From the NCBI RefSeq assembly GCF_001625085.1, contig NZ_BDAW01000099.1:1-32090 (forward strand): 32,090 nt of DNA, read 5' to 3'. A program made the position numbers and the translations under genes. Below the pieces are notes generated by a model, which was not told the DNA's origin, made no database searches, and saw only the letters and a list, made by a program, of their open reading frames with translations. Shown here in pieces: positions 15,973 to 24,013 of this stretch; position 1 is the stretch's first letter; the number at the start of each line of letters is the position of its first letter. The stretch is from Nocardia acidivorans NBRC 108247 (lineage in GTDB: Bacteria > Actinomycetota > Actinomycetes > Mycobacteriales > Mycobacteriaceae).

Positions 15973-17181
15973 ATGACCGGTTCCGCCCTCGACCGCGCCG
16001 AGATCCTGCGGCGCATAGGCGATCGCGGTGCGATCCGCGTGATCGTGGCCGGTGGCGGGACGGGTGGGCACACCTACCCGGCGGTATCGGCGATGCGGGC
16101 GCTGCGCGATCTGGCGGCCGAGGCGGGCGCGACCGCCGAGGTGCTCTGGGTCGGCGTACCGGACAGCCTGGAACAGCGGGTTTCGGCCGAAAACGACATT
16201 CCCTTCCGCGGGATCAAGGCGGGAAAGCTACGGCGCGACCGCAACCCGCTCAAGATGCTCAATGCCGCCAATGCCAAGGACGCCGCACGGGTGCCGCTCA
16301 GCGTGCTCACCGCCCAGGGCGTCGTGCGCCGCTTCCGGCCGGACGCGGTGCTGTGCACCGGCGGATACGTCTGCGCCCCCATCGGCTTGGCGGCGGCGCT
16401 GCGCCGGCGACCGCTGGTGATCCACGAGCAGACCACCGGTATCGGCAAGGCGAATCAGCTGCTGGCCCGCGCCGCCGATCGGATCGCCCTGAGCTCGGCC
16501 GCCTCGGTGGAGCTGCTGCCCGCCACGGTGCGGGCGCGAGCGGTGGTGACCGGCAACCCGATTCGGCCCGCGCTCACCACCGGCGATGCGAAAGCCGCTG
16601 CGCCCGCGCTGAATTGGACGGGCTACTCCCCCGAACTGCCGACCGTGTACATCACCGGCGGCGCACAGGGCGCGGTGCAGATCAACGACCTCATCGGTGA
16701 ACTGCTCCCGGAACTGCTCACCGTCGCCAATGTGATCCACCAGTGCGGCAAACTCTCCTACGATCAGGTGCGCGAGCGCTCGGCGGCGCTCCCCGCCGAG
16801 CTCCGCGACCGCTATCTGGTCCTGGACTTCCTCGGCCCCGAACTCCCCGATGTGCTCGCCCTGGCCGATGTGGTCGTATCCCGTTCCGGCGCGGGGACTC
16901 TCGCCGAGCTCACCACCCTCGGCAAACCCTCGGTGCTGATCCCCTACCCGCATTCGGTCGGCGGCGAGCAGATCCGCAATGCCCGCATCCTCGCCGACGC
17001 CGGTGCCGCCCGCGCCCTCATCGGCGAGGACGCCACCGTCTCCAACCTCCGCACCGCACTCTTCGCCCTACTCACCGAACCCGCCACGCGCACAGCGGTT
17101 TCCGACGCCGCCCACGCCATGGGCCACCCCGACGCCGCCGAACAATTGGCCCTGCACGTGCTGGACCTCGCCACGCGCTGA
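15973..17181 (+). CDS. MurG-like glycosyltransferase (GT28 type)
   Basis: 402 aa from ATG 15973, with AGGAGG at 15960-15965. All MurG landmarks are present: GGGTGGHTYPAVSA, TGGYVCAPIGLAA, HEQTTGIGKANQLLAR, VTGNPIRP, ITGGAQGAVQIND, HQCGK, and the nucleotide-sugar site SRSGAGTLAEL followed by GKPSVLIPYPHS. MurG adds GlcNAc to lipid I in peptidoglycan synthesis. However, this gene lies outside any cell-division cluster, and the usual EQN.xxG motif is EQTTGIG. It is more likely a second MurG-type enzyme acting on another lipid-linked or specialised substrate. Its divergent partner makes polyprenyl diphosphates, a suggestive pairing. Confidence 0.8.
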   Translation: MTGSALDRAEILRRIGDRGAIRVIVAGGGTGGHTYPAVSAMRALRDLAAEAGATAEVLWVGVPDSLEQRVSAENDIPFRGIKAGKLRRDRNPLKMLNAANAKDAARVPLSVLTAQGVVRRFRPDAVLCTGGYVCAPIGLAAALRRRPLVIHEQTTGIGKANQLLARAADRIALSSAASVELLPATVRARAVVTGNPIRPALTTGDAKAAAPALNWTGYSPELPTVYITGGAQGAVQINDLIGELLPELLTVANVIHQCGKLSYDQVRERSAALPAELRDRYLVLDFLGPELPDVLALADVVVSRSGAGTLAELTTLGKPSVLIPYPHSVGGEQIRNARILADAGAARALIGEDATVSNLRTALFALLTEPATRTAVSDAAHAMGHPDAAEQLALHVLDLATR

Positions 17182-17249
17182 AAGCCGCGACGCCGCGGAC
17201 GATTCGCTCGCCGGAACAAGCACGCCCCGTCAGCCGCCGGAGGACAGGG

Positions 17250-17780
17250 TCAGCCGCCGATCACCAGGCAGGTGCTGGTCGCGGTGGCCAGAAGTGCGCC
17301 GTCGGCATCGCGAATATCGGCCTCGGCGAAGGCTACTCGGCGACCGGGCTTGGTCACCCAGCCGTGCACGGTGAGTTCGCCGGTGTGCGCGTGAATAGGG
17401 CGCAGGTAATTGATTTTGATCTCGATGGAGGTGTAGCCGACGCCCTCGGCGAGGGTGCTGTGCACGGCACAGCCCGCGGCGGTGTCCAGGAGGGTGCAGG
17501 CGACGCCGCCGTGCACCATGCCGATCGGGTTGTACATGGATTCGTCGGGGACGCAGACGAATACGACATCGCCGGCGGCCACCTGGACCGGGCGCATGTT
17601 CATGAGACCGGCAATGGGGGCGCCGGGGATCTCGCCGTCCACCATGGCGGAGAGGAACTCCAGTCCGGTGCGGCCGGGCGCGGCCTCGAGCGAGACCTTC
17701 GGGTCATGCCAGTGCACGGTTCGGCTGCGCACCGGACCCCAGGATTCGGGGCTCGGAGGCGGTTCGGTGGTGATCGTCAT
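17250..17780 (-). CDS. Hotdog-fold thioesterase, PaaI family
   Basis: 176 aa from ATG 17780, with AGGG upstream; longer frames run into the divergent gene. The signature NPIGMVHGGVACTLLDTAAG near residue 85 is the hotdog helix with the HGG turn and catalytic Asp of PaaI-like acyl-CoA thioesterases. A roughly 50-residue N-terminal extension with WGPVRSRTVHWHDP precedes the domain. It would hydrolyse acyl- or phenylacetyl-type CoA esters. It diverges from the HxlR regulator, with a palindrome between them. Confidence 0.85.
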   Translation of the reverse strand: MTITTEPPPSPESWGPVRSRTVHWHDPKVSLEAAPGRTGLEFLSAMVDGEIPGAPIAGLMNMRPVQVAAGDVVFVCVPDESMYNPIGMVHGGVACTLLDTAAGCAVHSTLAEGVGYTSIEIKINYLRPIHAHTGELTVHGWVTKPGRRVAFAEADIRDADGALLATATSTCLVIGG

Positions 17781-17804
17781 GGACTCGACCCTAACACCCC
17801 TGAG

Positions 17805-17817
17805 TTCACAATGTGAA
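17805..17817. promoter_or_regulatory. Putative HxlR operator
   Basis: A perfect odd palindrome TTCACA-A-TGTGAA lies midway between the divergent thioesterase (start 17780) and HxlR regulator (start 17836) genes. Dimeric winged-helix regulators commonly bind such a site and control both genes. This is inferred from symmetry and position. Confidence 0.5.
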
Positions 17818-17835
17818 TGCAGATAGGATGGCGGT

Positions 17836-18282
17836 ATGGCACGGAACTGCTCGGTCGCGGCCGCACTCGGGATAGTCGGCGAGCAATGGGCGCTGCTCGC
17901 CCTGCGCGAGGTTTTCCTCGGGGTGCGCCGCTTCGACGCCATCCAGGAGGCCACCGGCGCACCGCGCGCGGTATTGATCCGCCGCCTGCGCACGCTGGTC
18001 GACGCCGGAGTGCTGGAACCGCGCGACTATCGCGAGCCCGGTGCGCGCACCCGCCAGGAGTATCACCTGACCACCGCGGGGCGCGAGCTACAGCCGGTGC
18101 TGACCGCGCTCATGCAGTGGGGCGACAAACATCTCGCCGGTCCCGCCGGACCGCCGCTTGCCGTCTCGCACGCCGACTGCGGCGCACCCGTGCGCGCGGT
18201 GCTGTGCTGCACCGAGGGGCATCGACTTCCCGATACCGGCCGCGGTCTGATCGCCACCCCGGCGGGTGCGCAGCCCGGATAG
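17836..18282 (+). CDS. HxlR-family transcriptional regulator
   Basis: 148 aa from ATG 17836. It has the HxlR pattern: a Cys close to the N-terminus (ARNCSV), GEQWALLALREVFLGVRRFDAIQ, then the recognition region APRAVLIRRLRTLVDAGVLEPR and the wing YHLTTAGRELQPVL. The N-terminal Cys is often redox- or electrophile-sensing in this family. A C-terminal extension includes CGAPVRAVLCCTEGH, whose Cys/His pattern resembles a small metal-binding tail. It probably represses itself and the divergent thioesterase. Confidence 0.9.
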   Translation: MARNCSVAAALGIVGEQWALLALREVFLGVRRFDAIQEATGAPRAVLIRRLRTLVDAGVLEPRDYREPGARTRQEYHLTTAGRELQPVLTALMQWGDKHLAGPAGPPLAVSHADCGAPVRAVLCCTEGHRLPDTGRGLIATPAGAQPG

Positions 18283-18481
18283 TGGCGGCCCACCGAGAGG
18301 ACCCTGAGCCCGCCCGTCAAGCCGAGTGGCGAAGTCACCTTTCACGCAAATCCGGCGGCGCACAATACCTTCCGGCAGTGTTATGGACGAGTGACGTTCA
18401 CAACCGACCGATCGCCCCGAAAACCGGGTACTGTCGGGGTGGTCAGCAAGTTCTCGGCAATTCCAAGAGTTTGGAGAGGCC
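18283..18481. other. Intergenic upstream of the HPF-like gene
   Basis: No gene is seen. The last 10 bases carry the ribosome site GGAGAGG (18473-18479) of the following gene. Promoter elements could not be assigned with confidence. Confidence 0.4.
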
Positions 18482-18832
18482 ATGCAAATCCAGGTCTTCG
18501 CCGACAAGCACATCGGCGGCAGCGCGGCACTCATCGAGCAGGCGCAGGACACCATCGAATCGATCCTCGACCGCTTCGCGGGAAATCTGACCCGCGTCGA
18601 AGCCCACATCACCGATGTGAACGGCCATAAAGGCGGCTCGGAGGACAAGCAATGCAACCTCGAGGCCCGCCCCAAAGGCCAGCCCCCGGTAGCGGTCCGG
18701 CACCGGGCCGCCACCGTCGAAGAGGCTTACATCGGCGCCGCGGAGAGCATGGCCCACCTACTCGAGAATCGCTTCGGACGCCTACATCACACCAAGGGCG
18801 GCGAGACCATCCGGCATATGGCAGCCCGCTGA
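18482..18832 (+). CDS. HPF/RaiA-like ribosome-associated protein
   Basis: 116 aa from ATG 18482, with GGAGAGG just upstream. The beginning (MQIQVFADKHIGGS...) and the following helix-strand layout, in which LDRFAGNLTRVEAHITDVNG leads into the central hairpin, match the HPF/RaiA family of hibernation or dormancy factors that bind the 30S decoding region. It lacks the C-terminal dimerisation domain of long HPF. The C-terminal AAESMAHLLENRFGRL is the second helix of the domain. It stands alone, with a perfect hairpin downstream. Confidence 0.75.
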   Translation: MQIQVFADKHIGGSAALIEQAQDTIESILDRFAGNLTRVEAHITDVNGHKGGSEDKQCNLEARPKGQPPVAVRHRAATVEEAYIGAAESMAHLLENRFGRLHHTKGGETIRHMAAR

Positions 18833-18856
18833 CCCCTCCCCCGAAAACCCCAGCCC

Positions 18857-18891
18857 CCGCGGGTGATTCGCGAAAGGCGAATCACCCGCGG
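18857..18891. terminator. Perfect hairpin between convergent genes
   Basis: A 15-bp perfect stem (18857-18871 and 18877-18891) with loop GAAAG lies between the HPF-like gene (+) and the LuxR-type gene (-). No U-tract is present. It could serve both directions. Confidence 0.6.
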
Positions 18892-18965
18892 CGGTATCGG
18901 ACCGAAGTGAGTGCACTCAGGCGGACGGCCTCTCGGCGAATACCGGCGCCATTACCCGCACAGCG

Positions 18966-19835
18966 CTAGGGCAGCAGCCCCAGCCTGCGGGCGCGGACCA
19001 CGGCCTCGTGCCGGGTATGCACGCTCAGTTTGGTCATCGCGCTGCGGAGATAACTCTTGACCGTCTCCGCGCGCAGGGAAAGCCGCTGGGCGGCTTCGGA
19101 ATTGGTGCATCCCAGGGCAATCTGGGCGAGAACGTCGAGTTCCCGCGGGGCCAGGGTGATCGCCTCGTCCGGATCGGGCACGCCCGAGACCAGCCGCGCC
19201 AGCCGATCGGCGACCGTGCGTAATCGGTTGCGGGCCAGCGTATCCGAGACCGTCGGGGTGATACCGCGCAATTCCGCGTGCAGATCCCGCAGCTGTTCGG
19301 TGACCACCGCGTCCGTACTCGTGACCGGCTGCGCCGAATCGCGGGCCAGCGCCAGGCGCACCCGGCGATCCACCTCATCGCGAATGGCCAACTCCACGCT
19401 CAACCGCTGCCCGGCCTGGATCATGGCATCGGCGATGCGATCGCCGATCGGACCGGATTCGCGATTGGCCACATAGAGCACCGCGCGGGCCTCGCCGTCC
19501 ACCACCACCGGCACCGCCACCACCGCGCGCAGTCCCTCACCGAGCACCGGGCCGTCGTAGTGATGGGTAATGGTGGAGGCCGAGCGGTAATCGGCCACCG
19601 ACCGCGGTTTACCGGTGGACACGGCGCTGCCGCCCAAACCGGAACTCGGGGCCACCGACAATCCGCGCATGCTGTTGGTCCGGGTCCCGACGAATTCGCT
19701 CAGCACCAGGGTGCCCGCGCGCACCGCACCGCCGAACACCACCGGGGCCTTGGAGAGCGCGGCGATGCGCCGTAGCTCGGCCCGCAGCGCGTCACCGTCG
19801 TCGGGGCGCAGCAGGCCATTGGCGGCGGGGTTCAT
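18966..19835 (-). CDS. GAF-LuxR transcriptional regulator (RamA-like)
   Basis: 289 aa from ATG 19835, with a run of G residues upstream. The N-terminal two-thirds form a GAF-like sensory domain (AVVAVPVVVDGEARAVLYVANR near residues 105-126). The C-terminus is a LuxR HTH (LAPRELDVLAQIALGCTNSE, then TVKSYLRSAMTKLSV). This architecture matches actinobacterial RamA/RamB-neighbourhood regulators of acetate and acyl-CoA metabolism. It diverges, across about 40 bp, from the acyl-CoA synthetase genes, so it very probably controls them. Confidence 0.85.
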   Translation of the reverse strand: MNPAANGLLRPDDGDALRAELRRIAALSKAPVVFGGAVRAGTLVLSEFVGTRTNSMRGLSVAPSSGLGGSAVSTGKPRSVADYRSASTITHHYDGPVLGEGLRAVVAVPVVVDGEARAVLYVANRESGPIGDRIADAMIQAGQRLSVELAIRDEVDRRVRLALARDSAQPVTSTDAVVTEQLRDLHAELRGITPTVSDTLARNRLRTVADRLARLVSGVPDPDEAITLAPRELDVLAQIALGCTNSEAAQRLSLRAETVKSYLRSAMTKLSVHTRHEAVVRARRLGLLP

Positions 19836-19876
19836 CGGATACCCCCATTCGGGGCTAGTCGGGTTGGCGGTGTGAC

Positions 19877-21686
19877 GTGGATCCTACCGAAGTGAGCATG
19901 AGCATGGACCGGCTCCGCCCGGTGAGCTACACCTCGGGCGCCTGGCTTACCCCGCTGCTGGGCGACACCATCGGCGCGAACCTGGATCGCACCGCGGCCA
20001 GGTGGGCCGAGCGCGAGGCGCTGATCGACTACACCACCGGTATCCGCTGGACCTATCGTGAATTCCTGGCGGAGGTGGACGCGCTGGCGCTGGGGCTGCT
20101 CGCGGCCGGGCTGGGCAAGGGCGACCGGGTCGGCATCTGGGCCCCCAATTGCCCGCAGTGGACGCTGACCCAGTACGCGACCGCCAAGATCGGCGCGATC
20201 CTGGTGAACATCAATCCCGCCTATCGCGCGCACGAGCTGCGATATGTGCTGGGGCAGGCCGGAATTCACACGCTGATCGCCGCGCCCGCGTTCAAATCCT
20301 CGGATTACGCGGCCATGATCGAGCAGGTGCGGCCGGAGTGCCCGGAGCTGGCGCAGGTGGTGCTGCTGGACAGTCCGCAGTGGCAGGGGCTGTTCGAGAC
20401 CGGCCGGGCCGGTGATCGGGAGCAACTCGCGGCGGCGCAGGCGGGGCTCTCCGCGGACGATCCGATCAATATCCAATACACCTCGGGCACAACGGGTTTC
20501 CCCAAGGGCGCCACGCTCAGCCATCACAATATCCTGAACAACGGCTATTTCGTCGGCGAGCTCTGCGGATACACCGAACAGGATCGCATCTGCATTCCGG
20601 TGCCGTTCTACCACTTGAACACCGATCGGCATGGGGATCTACAACGGTGCTAATCCATGTACGGAGTTGCCCCAAGTACCACTTGAACACCGATCGGCAT
20701 GGGGATCTACAACGGTGCTAATCCATGTACGGAGTTGCCCCAAGTACCACTGCTTCGGCATGGTGATGGGGAATCTGGCCGCCACCAGCCACGGCGCGGC
20801 CATGATCATCCCCGCCCCCTCGTTCGATCCGCGCGCCACCCTGGAAGCCGTTGCGGCGGAGCGCTGTACCTCGCTGTACGGGGTGCCGACCATGTTCATC
20901 GCCGAACTCGCCGATCCGGAGTTCGACACCTTCGATCTGTCTAGCCTGCGCACCGGCATCATGGCCGGATCACCCTGTCCGATCGAGGTGATGAAACAGG
21001 TCATCGATCGCATGGGCATGCGCGAGGTGAGCATCTGCTACGGCATGACCGAGACCAGCCCGGTCTCGACCCAGACGCGGGCCGATGACAGCCTGGCGCA
21101 GCGCACCGCCACCGTCGGCCGGGCCGGACCGCATATCGAGATCAAGATCGTCGATCCGCTGACCGGGCTGACCGTACCGCGTGGCGTCCCCGGTGAGCTG
21201 TGCACGCGCGGCTACTCGGTCATGCTCGGCTACTGGAACGATCCCGAAAAGACCGCCGAGGCCATCGATTCCGCGCGCTGGATGCACACCGGCGACCTCG
21301 CCACCATGGATGACGAGGGCTATATCGCGATCACCGGCCGCATCAAGGACATGGTCATCCGCGGCGGCGAGAACATCTACCCGCGGGAGATCGAGGAGTT
21401 CCTCTACGGCCATCCCGATATTCTCGACGCCCAGGTGATCGGCGTACCGGACGCCAAGTACGGCGAAGAGCTGATGGCCTGGATTCGCCTGCGCGAGAAC
21501 GCCGCCCCACTCACCGCCGAGGCCCTGCGCGCCTACTGCACGGGCAAGCTCGCGCACTACAAGATCCCCCGCTACGTGCACATCGTGGACGAGTTCCCGA
21601 TGACCGTCACCGGCAAGATCCGCAAGATCGAGATGCGCGAGATGGCCGTGCGACTGCTCACCCCTTCCGACGAGGAGACCGCATGA
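19877..21686 (+). pseudogene. Acyl-CoA synthetase (FadD type) split by a 136-bp insertion
   Basis: The two halves of an AMP-forming ligase lie in different frames. The 5' half (19877-20614) carries the ATP-binding P-loop YTSGTTGFPKGATLSHHN and ends at IPVPFYH. The 3' half resumes at 20751 with CFGMVMGNLA and has YGMTETSP, MHTGDLATMDDEGY, GRIKDMVIRGGENIYPREIE and the C-terminal catalytic Lys in TVTGKIRK. In intact relatives VPFYHCFGM is continuous. Between the halves are two copies of a 68-bp unit, 136 bp in all, which shift the frame by one and bring a TAA at 20651. The rest looks undamaged, so the disruption is recent or an assembly artefact. The downstream ligase gene overlaps by ATGA. Confidence 0.85.
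20609..20750. repeat. Two tandem 68-bp units inserted in the fadD-like gene
   Basis: Units 20609-20676 and 20677-20744 are identical, and the next six bases repeat TACCAC, so TACCAC occurs at 20609, 20677 and 20745. Deleting 20615-20750 restores the reading frame and the conserved protein sequence. The unit begins near ACTTG and ends near CAAGT, a 5-bp inverted repeat, and is about 53% G+C against a much richer host. It contains the palindrome CCGATCGG. I found no other copy in the window. Confidence 0.9.
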
Positions 21687-23404
21687 CGACCGCCGCATCG
21701 ACCGCCAATACCGAGGCGTACCGCGCCGCCCGGGATCTGCTGGTCGCGCACGCCACCGACTACGACGCCGCACGCGAGCACTTCGCCTGGCCGCGCCTGA
21801 CCGGCGTATTCAACTGGGCCACCGACTGGTTCGACGTCATCGCGCGCGGGAACGACCGCCCCGCGCTGTGGATCGTCGAGGAGGACGGGTCCGAACAGCG
21901 CGTCACCTTCGATGAAATGGCCACGCGCTCGGATCAAGTGGCGACCTGGCTGGCGAGTCTCGGTGTCGGCAAGGGTGATCGGGTCATGCTCATGCTCGGC
22001 AACCAGGTCGAGCTGTGGGAGGCCATGCTGGCGGTGGCCAAGCTCGGCGCGGTGATCATGCCGACCACCGCCGCGCTGGGCCCGGAGGATCTCACCGACC
22101 GGATCGTGCGCGGCGGAGCGGGTTTCGTCATCGCCAATGCCGCCGACACCGGCAAGTTCGACGAGGTACCGGGCGACTACCTCCGAATCGCGGTGGGCGA
22201 CAGGATCACCCCGGGATGGCGCTCCTACGCCGAGGCCGCCATGACCATGTCGGCCGGCCCCTACACCGCGGTGACCACCGTGGACGATCCCCTGCTGGTG
22301 TACTTCACCTCCGGCACCACCAGTAAGCCGAAGATGGTGCAGCACTCCCAGATCAGTTATCCGGTGGGGCATCTGTCCACCATGTACTGGATCGGCGTGC
22401 GCCCGGGCGATGTGCATCTGGCCATCAGCGCACCCGGCTGGGCCAAACACGCGTGGAGCTGCTTCTTCACCCCGTGGCTGGCCGAGGCGACCGTATTCGT
22501 CTACAACTACACCCGTTTCGACGCCGCGTCTCTCCTGCATCAATTGCGTCGCGCGGGGGTGAACACCTTCTGCGCCCCACCGACGGTGTGGCGCATGCTG
22601 ATTCAGGCGGACCTCGGGGAGCGGCCGACCGGGCTGCGCGAAATCCTCGGCGCCGGTGAGCCTCTCAACCCCGATGTGATCGCGCAGGTGGAGAAGGCGT
22701 GGGGCCTGACGATTCGTGACGGCTTCGGACAGACCGAGACCACGCTGCAGGTGGGCAATACGCCAGGACAGCTGGTCAAGCCCGGATCCATGGGCCGACC
22801 GGCCCCGGGAGTGCCTGTCATACTGGTGGACCCCATCACCGGAGAACTCGCTGATGAGGGCGAAATCTGTCTTGACCTGGGATACACTCCGGTCAACCTG
22901 ATGACCGGATATCTGGGCGATCCGGAACGCAATGCCGCTGTCACGGCGGGGGGCTTCTACCACTCCGGTGATGTCGCCTCACGCGACGACGACGGATACA
23001 TCACCTATATCGGCCGCACCGACGACGTCTTCAAGTCCTCCGACTACAAGGTGTCGCCGTTCGAGCTGGAGAGTGTGCTCATCGAGCACCCAGCCGTGGT
23101 CGAGGCGGCCGTTGTCCCGCAACCGGATGACACCCGCCTCGCAGTTCCCAAAGCGTATGTTTCATTGGCCGCCGGATGGGAACCCGATTCCCAAACTGCC
23201 CGCGCCATCCTCGAATACGCCCGCGATCACCTCGCGCCCTATCTGCGAGTGCGCCGCGTGGAGTTCATCGAGCTACCGAAGACCATCTCCGGCAAGATCC
23301 GCCGCGTCGACCTGCGCCGCCGAGAAGAGCAGGCGCACGCCGCGGGCGAACAGATTCCGACCGAGTATCGATACGAGGACGTTTTCACCGAAACGCAGCC
23401 GTAG
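21683..23404 (+). CDS. AMP-forming acyl-CoA synthetase (ACSM/acetyl-CoA synthetase-like)
   Basis: 573 aa from ATG 21683, overlapping the upstream gene's stop. The motifs are complete: P-loop YFTSGTTSKPKMVQHS, DGFGQTETT, the hinge/ribose region FYHSGDVASRDDDGYITYIGR, DDVFKSSDYKVSPFELE, and the catalytic Lys in KTISGKIRR. Length and the APGWAKHAWSCFFTPW segment resemble medium-chain acyl-CoA synthetases rather than long FadD enzymes. It activates a carboxylic acid through an acyl-adenylate to its CoA ester. Because its start is coupled to the broken upstream gene, the premature stop there may lower its translation. Confidence 0.92.
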   Translation: MTTAASTANTEAYRAARDLLVAHATDYDAAREHFAWPRLTGVFNWATDWFDVIARGNDRPALWIVEEDGSEQRVTFDEMATRSDQVATWLASLGVGKGDRVMLMLGNQVELWEAMLAVAKLGAVIMPTTAALGPEDLTDRIVRGGAGFVIANAADTGKFDEVPGDYLRIAVGDRITPGWRSYAEAAMTMSAGPYTAVTTVDDPLLVYFTSGTTSKPKMVQHSQISYPVGHLSTMYWIGVRPGDVHLAISAPGWAKHAWSCFFTPWLAEATVFVYNYTRFDAASLLHQLRRAGVNTFCAPPTVWRMLIQADLGERPTGLREILGAGEPLNPDVIAQVEKAWGLTIRDGFGQTETTLQVGNTPGQLVKPGSMGRPAPGVPVILVDPITGELADEGEICLDLGYTPVNLMTGYLGDPERNAAVTAGGFYHSGDVASRDDDGYITYIGRTDDVFKSSDYKVSPFELESVLIEHPAVVEAAVVPQPDDTRLAVPKAYVSLAAGWEPDSQTARAILEYARDHLAPYLRVRRVEFIELPKTISGKIRRVDLRRREEQAHAAGEQIPTEYRYEDVFTETQP

Positions 23405-23449
23405 TCCCTTACACCGCAACCTCATTCCGACGACCGATTGGAGCCTTGC

Positions 23450-23641
23450 GTGCCCCACAGCGTGGAGACCGCCACCGCATACGTCATCGCCGCCCTCGAG
23501 GACAAGGGCACAGCGACGCGCGACGACTTCGACGTATCCGGCATCGTCAGTGCGACACACCGCCTCGCCGAGACGTGGGATTTCCGTTCGGTGGATCGCG
23601 GCAGGTTCTGGAGTATCGCGGCGACTTTCCTGAAGCCGTGA
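23450..23641 (+). CDS. Small conserved-looking hypothetical protein
   Basis: 63 aa from GTG 23450, with GGAG at 23440-23443. It reads VETATAYVIAALEDKG, then a short acidic linker, and ends with DRGRFWSIAATFLKP. It is helical, near-neutral and soluble, with no recognised domain. It lies 45 bp after the acyl-CoA synthetase gene and before a terminator hairpin, so it is probably the last gene of that transcript. Confidence 0.6.
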   Translation: MPHSVETATAYVIAALEDKGTATRDDFDVSGIVSATHRLAETWDFRSVDRGRFWSIAATFLKP

Positions 23642-23666
23642 ACTGAACGGCATTTCGATACGGGTT

Positions 23667-23697
23667 CGCCCGGCGCACGAATCCGGTGCGCCGGGCG
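23667..23697 (+). terminator. Hairpin terminator after the acyl-CoA synthetase operon
   Basis: A 12-bp perfect stem (23667-23678 and 23686-23697) with a 7-nt loop starts 26 bp after the small hypothetical gene. It is G/C-rich, with only a weak pyrimidine tail. Confidence 0.6.
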
Positions 23698-23914
23698 TCC
23701 TCGTTCTCCGGTCCGGAACCGAGCCGTTCTCGTATCGTCACGAACGCCTCGCAGGGCATCGCAATGATCAATTCGCATGCGCCGGAAGGGCGAAGCCGGG
23801 AGTTCGGGCGGGCGTACACTGGGATTCTGCCCCTCCCGAGCAGCGCCGACTCGCCTTGCCGAGCAGTTCCGCCGCTCACCAACCGTGGCAGCCACTCAAT
23901 GGAGAGGGCGTGTG

Positions 23915-23992
23915 ATGACGACGGTTCTCGGGCAGTTCGCTCACCTCGTGCCTCCGCCGCCCGTGTCGCGGGCGCTGCCGACCAGCGGCTGA
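23915..23992 (+). CDS. Possible 25-aa peptide ahead of the PRTase-like gene
   Basis: ATG 23915 (or GTG 23912) is preceded at ideal spacing by GGAGAGG (23901-23907). The peptide is MTTVLGQFAHLVPPPPVSRA plus five residues, with a Pro run. The stop lies 21 bp before the PRTase-like start. The strong ribosome site and position suggest either a leader peptide or a small protein, and the PPPP stretch would slow ribosomes without EF-P. The evidence is the ribosome site and placement only. Confidence 0.35.
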   Translation: MTTVLGQFAHLVPPPPVSRALPTSG

Positions 23993-24013
23993 AAACCACA
24001 GTCGGGCAAGCAC

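Noticed and set aside
20609..20750. Tandem repeat as a CRISPR array or a mycobacterial MIRU
   Set aside because: There are only two units, fully identical with no distinct spacers, and they lie inside a coding gene. MIRU units sit between genes and are not known to me with this sequence.
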